The translations under genes and the position numbers were made by a program. A stretch of 64,000 nt of DNA from assembly GCF_018847375.1 (NCBI RefSeq), contig NZ_CP072036.1, positions 1,116,001 to 1,180,000 on the forward strand. Direction: 5' to 3'. The notes beneath the pieces are model-generated. The model saw only the letters and a list, made by a program, of their open reading frames with translations, did not search any database and was not told where the DNA came from. Shown in pieces: positions 17,322 to 25,600 of this stretch. The stretch is from Akkermansia massiliensis (GTDB lineage Bacteria; Verrucomicrobiota; Verrucomicrobiia; Verrucomicrobiales; Akkermansiaceae). How positions within the stretch are numbered: position 1 is the stretch's first letter; every line of letters begins with the position of its first letter.

Positions 17322-17633
17322 ACGAAACGCAAAAAAAGCAGTAAAAAAAATTGTAACATTTGATATCCTTTCTCAAGATAAGAAAGGAAAAATGGGCAAT
17401 TCTATTGTAAACTATATTATTTTCATGATATTGATTGTTCGGTGATGTATTATTTTCTTCCGAGAAAAATAGGATGTAATTATGATACGTTGCTAACAGT
17501 GTCACTCGGGATTCTAATATGGATGATATCTTTCTTTAATATTTTCGTCATATATGAAAAATCAAAAATTTTATTCATCATCTTTTATTTATTTCCAATT
17601 TGTGGAGTTATAATTTCATGGATATTCCGTTAA
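17302..17633 (+). pseudogene. probable broken small membrane-protein gene (two overlapping frames)
   Basis: The frame 17302-17445 encodes 47 residues (basic start, then the hydrophobic NYIIFMILI), and its TGA overlaps the ATG of a second frame 17445-17633. That second frame encodes 62 residues with hydrophobic segments (LLTVSLGILIWMISFFNIFVI and ILFIIFYLFPICGVIISWIF). Joined by one frameshift they would form a protein of about 110 residues with two to three membrane spans, much like the neighbouring candidate immunity proteins. TGATG overlap could also mean translational coupling of two small proteins. Confidence 0.35.
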
Positions 17634-17674
17634 TTCCTTATGGAAGAATATGAAATAACTATCAATTAGATTTA

Positions 17675-17896
17675 ATGGCTAATTTAATATTGGAAGGTGC
17701 TTCTTATAGCTACGCCGGATGAAATGCTGAAAAGCAGTGTCAAGACGTCTCGTGTTGTTCAGAAAGAAACAACTGTAGGCTAAAAGCCCATGTGACTTGT
17801 TATGCCAGCCGAGGCTTTATTCCTTTTTTGGGACTTCCGGAAGGAGGTTCTGATATTGGTTGGAATATGTTACTTAATGATTCTCAATGCAACTAA
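17675..17896 (+). pseudogene. remnant of a third RHS tip (tip C) with internal stop
   Basis: Reading from ATG 17675 gives MANLILEGASYSYAG, then TGA (17720-17722), then an open stretch of 57 codons, cysteine-containing and fairly well formed (NAEKQCQDVSCCSERNN ... FIPFLGLPEGGSDIGWN), to TAA at 17894-17896. No rhs core precedes it directly. Its end overlaps the start of the next membrane-protein gene, as toxin and immunity genes often do. I read it as the eroded C-terminus of a toxin tip. Confidence 0.4.
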
Positions 17897-18270
17897 TATA
17901 CAACATAATTCATATCATATTAATTTGCGGGGTTGCTCCTTGGCTTATTGGCGCCGGATATTCCATGTGTTTATCTAATTTTCACCATGCCGTCATGGCT
18001 GGATTTTCAATGATTGTATTTTCATTTCCAGTAACATTTATATTGGCTGTAATTGGCTGGGTAATCTGGCGTATTTTCCCTAGTGAAATAAATCAACTGG
18101 TAGCTTGTTTTTTAGGACTGATTATCGGACTCATTATGGGCGCTATGCTGGACCGTATCTTATGCGATGAACATCATTATTTTTTTATATTGTCAGGAGC
18201 GGTTGGATTAATGGTAGGATATATTGAATTTTATCTATTTAAATTATATAATGATGAAATAGAGGAATAG
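17887..18270 (+). CDS. small four-helix membrane protein, candidate immunity protein C
   Basis: 127 residues with about four membrane segments (IIHIILICGVAPWLIGAGYS, MIVFSFPVTFILAVIGWVIW, LVACFLGLIIGLIMGAML, YFFILSGAVGLMVGYIEFYL). Start ATG 17887 overlaps the tip C remnant by 10 bp. The glycine-rich helices and the position in the array suggest immunity to a membrane-acting toxin; this is inference. The frame is intact although its presumed toxin is broken, which would fit an orphan immunity gene. Confidence 0.5.
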   Translation: MQLIYNIIHIILICGVAPWLIGAGYSMCLSNFHHAVMAGFSMIVFSFPVTFILAVIGWVIWRIFPSEINQLVACFLGLIIGLIMGAMLDRILCDEHHYFFILSGAVGLMVGYIEFYLFKLYNDEIEE

Positions 18271-18399
18271 TTCTATTACACTCGCCATCCAAATTAAGGG
18301 GTGTTGTGTGGATAAACAGAATATCCTTTCCATTAAATTAAGAAGCCGAAAGAAGAAACTACTGCCATCGAGGAATGTAGTTATTAACTACGTGGAACA

Positions 18400-19170
18400 G
18401 AAACGTCCGCGCCGACAGCTTCACTTATGATGCCAGAAGTGAACTCACTAGAGCCGCCTTGGGAACAGTCACGTCAACATCGGCAATCGCAAGGCGGCGC
18501 GGGAGATAGCGGAAGAACTCACTTACGCAGTCAACGAACTCAACCAGTACACCCGCATGGAAGAAAGTGGGAAACGCCCTTTGTGCTGCAATATGACGCT
18601 TCAGGCAACCAAAAAACATTGATCAAGACCGCAACGGGCGTGTGGACAGCTATGTACAACGCAACCAACCATGCGGTAAGCTTCACCAGCGAGGACGACG
18701 CATAGTAGTGGAATGCGGGTACAACTCCATGGGACGCCGCTACATGAAGAAAGTCACCGTCAACGGGACGGTCGCCAGCCATGAACTCTACCTGTACCGT
18801 GGCTACCTGCAACTAGCGGCGTTGGACATGCTGGACAACTGGAACGTGCTTCGGACACTGTTGTGGGATCCCCTGGAACCGGTGGCTACGCGTCCCCTGG
18901 CCCTGGTGCAGGCCGCCTCTCTTTACTGCTATGGAACGGACTTCAACAAGAATGTGACGGAAGTTTTTGATGGGCAGGGAACGATCGCGGCAACTTACGA
19001 CTACTCCCCTTATGGGATAGTTGGCAGCACAGGAAACCTCGTCCAGCCGGTGCAATGGTCCAGCGAGATGAACGATGGCAAATTGGCTCTGGGTCTATTA
19101 CAACTACTGTTATTACAATCATGCAGACGGCAGGTGAATTAACAGGGATCCGCTAAAGGAAGAGAATTTT
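18400..19170 (+). pseudogene. second displaced rhs 3' core fragment (heavily decayed)
   Basis: The stretch repeats the intact core from about 13530 onward: DSFTYDAR at 18413, then TYAVNELNQYT, YNATNHAVSFTSEDD, RRYMKKVTVNGTVASHE, YLYRGYLQLAALDMLDN, YDYSPYG and finally NRDPL near 19141-19155. Several small deletions shift the frame (for example a lost segment near 18470 and a shift near 18700), and after NRDPLKEENFL the sequence ends in unrelated DNA with no tip. It is a dead copy that marks the 3' edge of the array. Confidence 0.75.
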
Positions 19171-19239
19171 TTAGAAATATATTTGAAAAAGACTGTCCGG
19201 TAAAAGTCGTTTTTGCTGTAGCAGGATTCTGTCTGTTTG

Positions 19240-19944
19240 TTACTGTACAGCAGGGGCTTTCTGAGCTTCCGGCACGGGCAGGGGCGTTCTCTGGATGGTG
19301 ACGGGCGTTCCTACGCTGGTTTGCTTGTAGAGAATTTCCGCAACGTTCCGCGGCAGGCGCACGCAGCCATGGGAGATGGGGTGGCGCCGCACCTTACCCA
19401 CGTGCAGGCCCAGGCCCGCGTTGGTAAGCCGCTGCCAGTAGGGCATGGGGGAACCGTCAAAGCGGCCGCCTTCCGGAACGGGGTCCGTGGCTTCCGCATT
19501 GTAGTTGATGCATTTGCCTTCGGCATCATACATCTTGCCGTAAAGGTTGGAGGCGTGGTCCTCCTTTTTGGAGATGACGGTGTAGTCTCCCGTTTTGGTC
19601 GGGTAGGCCTTGACGCCGGAGGAGAGGGGAAAGTCCATGGCGATCAGGCCGTCCACCAGGTACTGGCCCCGCTGCTCGTCCAGGCAGACGAAGATTTTAC
19701 GGGATTTCTTCGGCTTGCGGTTCAGCAGGGTATCATCCTTGTAGACGTCATACGTTTTCCGGTAGTCCTTGCGGGCTACAAAGTGGGCATACGTGGAGGG
19801 ATGGAACGGGTTTTTATACTCCGGGACGGATTTGTCCACAGCGCGCGGATCCGGCAGGGCCGTATGGCCCTTGCCGGAGTGGGTGCAGGACGTCCACCCC
19901 ATGAGAACCACGGGGAGGACGGCCAGAAGAAAGAGATGCTTCAT
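19240..19944 (-). CDS. YkuD-family L,D-transpeptidase (secreted, probable lipoprotein)
   Basis: 234 residues. N-terminal export signal (MKHLFLLAVLPVVLMGWTSC) with a cysteine that may be lipidated, though the lipobox is not ideal. The catalytic YkuD signature is clear near the C-terminus: GLHVGKVRRHPISHGCVRLP, with the conserved His, Ser-His-Gly-Cys and Arg. These enzymes make or cut L,D-crosslinks in peptidoglycan or anchor proteins to it. A proline-rich tail (PLPVPEAQKAPAVQ) follows. It lies beside, and in the same direction as, a LysM lipoprotein gene (30 bp gap), probably one transcript devoted to the cell wall. Confidence 0.88.
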   Translation of the reverse strand: MKHLFLLAVLPVVLMGWTSCTHSGKGHTALPDPRAVDKSVPEYKNPFHPSTYAHFVARKDYRKTYDVYKDDTLLNRKPKKSRKIFVCLDEQRGQYLVDGLIAMDFPLSSGVKAYPTKTGDYTVISKKEDHASNLYGKMYDAEGKCINYNAEATDPVPEGGRFDGSPMPYWQRLTNAGLGLHVGKVRRHPISHGCVRLPRNVAEILYKQTSVGTPVTIQRTPLPVPEAQKAPAVQ

Positions 19945-19974
19945 AAGCGGTGAAACCGGGAAGGGCCCCCCGGA

Positions 19975-20463
19975 TTACTTGGAACGCGGAATCGTGAGCT
20001 TCTGGTTGATGTGAATCATGTCGGACTTGAGGCCGTTGGCTCTCTTCAGCGCCTTGACGGAGGTGCCGTTCCTGCGGGCGATGGCTCCCAGCGTATCGCC
20101 CTTTTTCACGGTGTAGGTGCGTGCCTTGGGAGCGGGCTTGCGCGTGGTGCTCTTTCTGGCGCTCGTGCTGCGGGAGGATTTGCTGCTGGCCGTGGTTTTC
20201 CGCGTGGGGGATTTCTTGCTGACGGAAGGCTTGGCGGGCGGATTATAAGCGTAACTGGAAGAGCTGGAGGAGCTCTTCACCGGGCTGTAATGGCCGGATT
20301 CATAAGCGGGATCAGAGCTTTCCGCAATCCACGGCGGGATTTCGCCGCTGGCCGGTTCCGCAGTGTCATAGCCGGCCGTGGAGGAATTCTGGGTGGAGCA
20401 GGAAGAGAAGGGGAGCACCAGCGCGGCAGCGCAGGCGCAGGTAAAAATGAATGGCGCTTTCAT
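19975..20463 (-). CDS. LysM-domain lipoprotein
   Basis: About 162 residues from the ATG at 20461-20463, preceded by AGGG; an ATG at 20478 would add five residues. The signal sequence ends in LPFSSC, a lipobox-like site. A serine/lysine/threonine-rich linker (KSPTRKTTASSKSSRSTSARKS and so on) leads to one C-terminal LysM domain (TYTVKKGDTLGAIARRNGTSVKALKRANG ... KLTIPRSK), which binds peptidoglycan or chitin-like glycans. Likely a wall-binding envelope protein partnered with the adjacent L,D-transpeptidase. Confidence 0.85.
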   Translation of the reverse strand: MKAPFIFTCACAAALVLPFSSCSTQNSSTAGYDTAEPASGEIPPWIAESSDPAYESGHYSPVKSSSSSSSYAYNPPAKPSVSKKSPTRKTTASSKSSRSTSARKSTTRKPAPKARTYTVKKGDTLGAIARRNGTSVKALKRANGLKSDMIHINQKLTIPRSK

Positions 20464-20532
20464 GTGTGCCCTGTTCATACTAATTTATGATTTCGGTTTC
20501 AAGGCGCTAGCGCGGATTGCCGGGATTTTTTT

Positions 20533-21348
20533 TCAGCCCTTGTCCAGATTATAAAAGGTTTCCGCATTTTGCGTCGTTACGCGGGCCAGCTCATCCAGTT
20601 CCATGCCTCTGGAAGCGGCGATGAAACGGGCCGTATGGATGAGGTGGGCGGGTTCGTTCATACGGCCCCGGAGGGGTTCCGGGCTGAGGTAGGGGGAGTC
20701 CGTTTCCAGCATGATGCGGTCTTCCGGGCACCAGCGCGCGGTTTCCGCCACCACGGGGGCGTTTTTAAAGGTGGCCACCCCGGTGAAGGAGACCATGCCG
20801 TCCAGTTCGTCAAAAATTCGAGCGGCCTGGGCCGTGTCTCCGATGAAGCAGTGGAACACGGGGCGCACGCGGCCCGCGTGATTCCGGGCAATCGCCAAGG
20901 CGTCTTCAAAGCTTCCGGACCCTTTCCGGTCCCGCGTGTGCAGGACGATGTTGAGGTTCAGGCGCGCCGCCAGGTCAAAGTGCTGTTCCAGCAGGTTCTG
21001 CTGAAGGCGTCGGAAGCTGTCAGGCTCCCAGCCGCGGGGGGCTCCGTGGAAGTAGTCCAGCCCCGTTTCCCCGATGGCGGCCAGGGGAACGTCCTGCGCC
21101 ATCCGGAAAAGGCGGTCCGCCCAGCCCTCCGGCGCTTCATGGGCGTCGTCCGGATGGATGCCCAGCGCGCAAAAGACCACGCCCGGGAATTGGCGCGCCC
21201 ACGCCGTGTTCGCCTCCCAGTCATCCGGGCGGGCTCCCAGCGTAATCATGCGGTCGATGCCTTCCCGGAGGGCATGCTCCACATAGGCTTCCCGGCGGGA
21301 CTGGTCAAATTGCGTGGAAGCCAGATGGCAGTGCGTGTCAATAATCAT
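20533..21348 (-). CDS. TatD-family metal-dependent DNase
   Basis: 271 residues. Family features: MIIDTHCHLAS with the metal-binding HxH near the start, GIHPDDAH, AIGETGLDYF with the metal-ligand Glu, NIVLHTRD, RPVFHCFIGD and LETDSPYLSPEPLRG. TatD proteins are cytoplasmic 3'-5' exonucleases of the amidohydrolase fold. The start at 21346-21348 matches the conserved N-terminus; the open frame continues upstream by chance and is not part of the protein. The final NAETFYNLDKG is the usual end of the family. Confidence 0.92.
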   Translation of the reverse strand: MIIDTHCHLASTQFDQSRREAYVEHALREGIDRMITLGARPDDWEANTAWARQFPGVVFCALGIHPDDAHEAPEGWADRLFRMAQDVPLAAIGETGLDYFHGAPRGWEPDSFRRLQQNLLEQHFDLAARLNLNIVLHTRDRKGSGSFEDALAIARNHAGRVRPVFHCFIGDTAQAARIFDELDGMVSFTGVATFKNAPVVAETARWCPEDRIMLETDSPYLSPEPLRGRMNEPAHLIHTARFIAASRGMELDELARVTTQNAETFYNLDKG

Positions 21349-21471
21349 GGCGTAAAAACCCTGGCAGGGCAGGGGAAGTCTGTGGATATTTCCCGGTTTT
21401 GAAAAGCGCAAACGCAGGGCATGCCTGATTTTTCCTTGCCACGCGGAAGTGAAACGCACAAACTGCCGCGC

Positions 21472-22533
21472 ATGAATTGTACGGCTTTGTGCATGTGCGC
21501 CGGCCTGTTGTCGGTGGCTTCCCTTCAGGCAGGAACCCAGCAGATAGAAGCGCCGCAGGAGGGCCCTGTCATCAGTTTCCATCTGGAAAACGACATGTTC
21601 GTGGGGGATGACGATAATTATACCAACGGCGTCCGCTTTGCCTGGATGTCCGGCACCACATCCCGGAGCCACACCTTTTCCGGCATGCTGGGAACGGTGC
21701 TGGGGGACACGAACGCTTCCGCTTCCTGGCGGCGTTTCATGGGCATGAACGGTTCCCCCAATCTGCGCCAGCAGTGGGGGCTGGACCTGACCCAGCTCAT
21801 GTACACCCCGGAGCAGAAGGCTACCTACCCCATTTATAACCAGCATCCCTACGTGGGCAACCTGACGCTGGGCCTCACCTCCCTGGTGAAGAATGAAGAC
21901 AGGGCCAATTCCCTGGAATTGCAGCTGGGCACCACGGGCACGAATTCCCTGGCGAAAGGCTCCCAGCATTTTATTCATAAGCTGTGGGGCATGGAACAAT
22001 GGCCCGGCTGGTCCAACCAGCTCCCTGGAGAGATGACGGCCAATCTGTTTTTCAAGCGTTACTACCGCCTGCGCGGACTGGAAAAGCGCTACAGTTCCGG
22101 CTTTGAAACGGACGCCCTGGCCTACTGGCATGCGGACGCCGGCACGGTGAAGGTGCAGGCGGGCGGCGGCATGTCCTTCCGCTTCGGCTACAATCTGGGC
22201 AATACGTCTCCGGAAAACAGCATCCGCGGGGCCACCAGCGCCGCGCCGCCCTTCGTTTACAACAGGACGAACGTCGCCAACTGGGGGTATTACGGCTATC
22301 TTCACGCCGCCGTGCGCGCCGTGGCCCATGACCTGTACCTGGACGGCACGGTGTTCCGCTCTTCTCCGGAGTACGTGAACAAGTATCCCGTGGTGGGGGA
22401 ATGGGGTTACGGCTTCGGCCTCCGGTACAAGCGCACGGAACTGCTGTTCGGCCTGCACTACATCACCAAGGAGTACACGCAGCAGGAATCCATGCAGTGC
22501 GTGGGCGTTCTCCAGTTAAAGCATACTTTTTAA
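21472..22533 (+). CDS. LpxR-family outer-membrane lipid A deacylase-like protein
   Basis: 353 residues from ATG 21472, with a signal peptide (MNCTALCMCAGLLSVASLQAG). The opening strand SFHLENDMFVGDDDNYTNGVRFAWMSG is the hallmark of the LpxR / DUF2219 family, where the ND and YTNG region forms the active site with calcium. Strand-rich sequence with aromatic girdles and the C-terminal phenylalanine (LQLKHTF) fit a 12-stranded outer-membrane barrel. LpxR removes the 3'-acyloxyacyl group of lipid A. An in-frame ATG at 21421 would precede the signal peptide and is less likely. The neighbours are cell-wall genes. Confidence 0.85.
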   Translation: MNCTALCMCAGLLSVASLQAGTQQIEAPQEGPVISFHLENDMFVGDDDNYTNGVRFAWMSGTTSRSHTFSGMLGTVLGDTNASASWRRFMGMNGSPNLRQQWGLDLTQLMYTPEQKATYPIYNQHPYVGNLTLGLTSLVKNEDRANSLELQLGTTGTNSLAKGSQHFIHKLWGMEQWPGWSNQLPGEMTANLFFKRYYRLRGLEKRYSSGFETDALAYWHADAGTVKVQAGGGMSFRFGYNLGNTSPENSIRGATSAAPPFVYNRTNVANWGYYGYLHAAVRAVAHDLYLDGTVFRSSPEYVNKYPVVGEWGYGFGLRYKRTELLFGLHYITKEYTQQESMQCVGVLQLKHTF

Positions 22534-22672
22534 CGGCTGCGTTCTTCGCAGGCGGTTCATAAACGCAACGGCAGCTTGCAAAGGTGAAGTTTGCTGTTAG
22601 AATTAGAATTGCGGATTCGTATGTAACAGGACAATCCGTTTTTGCATACCAACGTTGACACATACTTACTTC

Positions 22673-25600
22673 ATGAGAACGACCAGATCCTGGCTTTTAT
22701 CCTGTACCGCGCTGGCGGTAGGCTCCGCCATGTGCGGCCTGGGAGCCCCGGGCGATTCCTCCCCCGCGCCCGCCCCCACAGGGCTGGAATGGGAACAGGA
22801 ACAGAACCTGCATTTGAACAAGGAGGCCCCCACGGCCTTTTTTGCGTCTTTCAGCGATTTGCAGTCCGCCCTGAAAGTGCTGCCTGAAAACAGCAAGTGG
22901 CGCAAGTCCCTGAACGGCCAGTGGAAGTTCCACTGGGCCAAGGATCCCCAGAGCCGCCCGGCCGATTTTTACAAGCCGGATTACGACGTGAAGGACTGGA
23001 AGGAAATCAAGGTGCCCGCCTCCTGGCAGACGCAGGGCTACGGCACCCCCATTTATTCCAACCAGCCGTACCCCTTTGAACGCTCCTGGCCCTATGTGAT
23101 GAAGGAGCCCTCCAACAAGAATTACACGTCCTACAAGGAACGGAATCCCGTAGGCTCCTACCGCCGCACGTTTGAAGTGCCCGCGGACTGGGACGGCAGG
23201 GAGGTGTACATGCAGTTTGACGGCGTGGATTCCTTCTTCTACCTCTGGATCAACGGGCAGTACGTGGGCTTTTCCAAGGATTCCCGCAATCCGGCCCGCT
23301 TTGACATCAGCCCCTACCTCAAGAAGGGGGAGAACGTGGTGGCCGCGGAGGTGTACCGCCATTCCGACGGCGCGTACCTGGAATGCCAGGACATGTTCCG
23401 CCTGTCCGGCATTTTCCGCAACGTCTCCATTTTTGCGGTGCCCAAGGTCCACATCCGCGACTTTTTCGCGCAGACCAACCCGGTGGACCAGCGGGACTGG
23501 GCCCTGAACATTGATCATGCCAAGCCCGGCACCATGAACGGGGACTGGCGCCTCCAGGTGGACGTGGACGTGCGCAACCTGTTCCCGGCGACCGAGAAGC
23601 TGGAAGGGTGTACCGTATCCATGGCCCTGTATGACGCTTCCGGCAAGCTGGTGGAGCCCGTCAAGCCCAAGGACGCCCCGTATGACGGCGTGCTGGAAAA
23701 GCCCCTGCGCATCACCGGCATGAAGGATTTCAAAACTTCCCTGCTGGGCATTTACGCCAAGCCCAAACTGTGGTCCGCGGAGGACCCCAACCTGTACACG
23801 CTGGTGCTGACGCTGAAGCGTGACGGCAAGACGGAGGAGATGGTTTCCTCCCGCGTGGGCTTCCGCAACGTGGTGATTAAGGACAGCGTGTTCCTGGTGA
23901 ACGGCCAGCCGGTCAAGGTGAAGGGCGTGAACCGCCATGAAAGCCACCCGGAAACCGGGCACTACGTGACTCCGGAACAGATGGAGGAGGAAGTGCAGAT
24001 GATGAAACGCGCCAATATCAACCATGTGCGCTGCTCCCATTATCCCGCGGACCCCTATTTCTACTACCTCTGCGACAAGTACGGCATTTACGTGCAGGAT
24101 GAGGCCAACATCGAGTCCCACGGCTACTATTACGGCAAGGAGTCCCTTTCCCACCCCATCGAATGGATGCCGGCCCACGTGGACCGCATCATGGCGATGG
24201 TGGAGCGCAACAAGAACCACCCCAGCGTGATCATGTGGTCCCTGGGGAATGAGGCAGGGCCCGGCCAGAATTTCCGCAGCGCGGAAAAGATCGTGAAGGC
24301 CAGGGACATGTCCCGCCCCACCCACTATGAGCGCAACAACGACATCGTGGACCTGGGTTCCAACCAGTACCCCTCCGTGGACTGGACGCGCTCCATGGCG
24401 GCCAACAAGAACTTCCCGAAGCCCTACTACATTTCAGAGTACGCGCACAACATGATGAACGCCATGGGCAACCTGGCGGACTACTGGGAGGCTATTGAAT
24501 CTTCCGACCGCATCATGGGCGGCGCCATCTGGGACTGGGTGGACCAGGGCCTGTACAAGACCCTGCCGAACGGGGAGAGGATGCTCGCCTACGGCGGCGA
24601 CTTCAACGACCATCCCAACAGCGGCCAGTTCGTATTCAACGGCACCATCCTGGCGGACCGCACGCCGGAACCGGGCTACTTTGAAGTGAAGCACGTTTAT
24701 CAGAATATCTCCACGTCCCTGACGGACGACGGCAGGATTTCCATCTTCAACAAGAACTTCTTTACGGACCTGTCTCCGTACGACATCACCTGGACTCTGA
24801 CGGAGAACGGGAATGTGGTGGCGGAAGGCAAGCTGGATACGCCGCCGGCCGGACCCCGGGAAAAGATCGTGGTGCCCGTACCGGACATTCCGCAGCTGAA
24901 AAACCGTAAGCCGGGAGCGGAATACGCCCTGCGCATAGGCTACAAGCTGAAGAAGGACAAGGACTGGGCCAAGAAGGGCTATGAACTGGCCTTTGACCAG
25001 CTCCAACTTCCCGTGCAGGGAGACCTGCCCATGTTCAAGGCTCCTGCCGGCAAGGTAACCCTCAGCGCGGACAAGCACACCGTGTCCGGCAAGGATTTCT
25101 CCGTTCAGTTTGACGCGGCCACCGGGGAACTGGCCCAGTTCACCGTGAACGGCAAGCCCCTGTTCAAGACGCCCATGGCGGTGAACGCCCTGCGCGCCGC
25201 TTCCAGCAATGAGCCGGGCGTCATGGCCAAGAGCATGGCCAACGGCCTCCGTGAGCTGAAGCATGAACTGCTCAGTTATGAAGCCGTGGACAACGGCAGC
25301 AGCGTCACCGTCAAGCAGTCCGTCAAGGTAAGCGGCAAGCAGGCTGAAAACATCAGCGGCTATGGAGACACCAAGACCTCCATCACGCCCAAAAAGCAGC
25401 CCCTGAATGACACGAACACCCATTTCATCAACAATCTGGAATGGACTATCTACCCGGATGGAACCGTCGTCTGCCAGTCCGTGCTGCTGCCGCGCGGCAA
25501 TCCCCTGGAGCTGCTGCGCCTGGGGTATGAACTCCAGTTGCCGGCGAACATGGGCAACGTGACCTACTACGGCCGCGGGCCGGAGGAAAACTATGCGGAC

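Noticed and set aside
18307-18315. Isolated DnaA box TGTGGATAA in the RHS array
   Set aside because: A single 9-mer in decayed DNA without companions; chance is sufficient.
21349-22458. N-terminal extension of the TatD frame up to 22458
   Set aside because: The extension runs antisense through the LpxR-like gene; the conserved TatD start is MIIDTHCHL at 21348.
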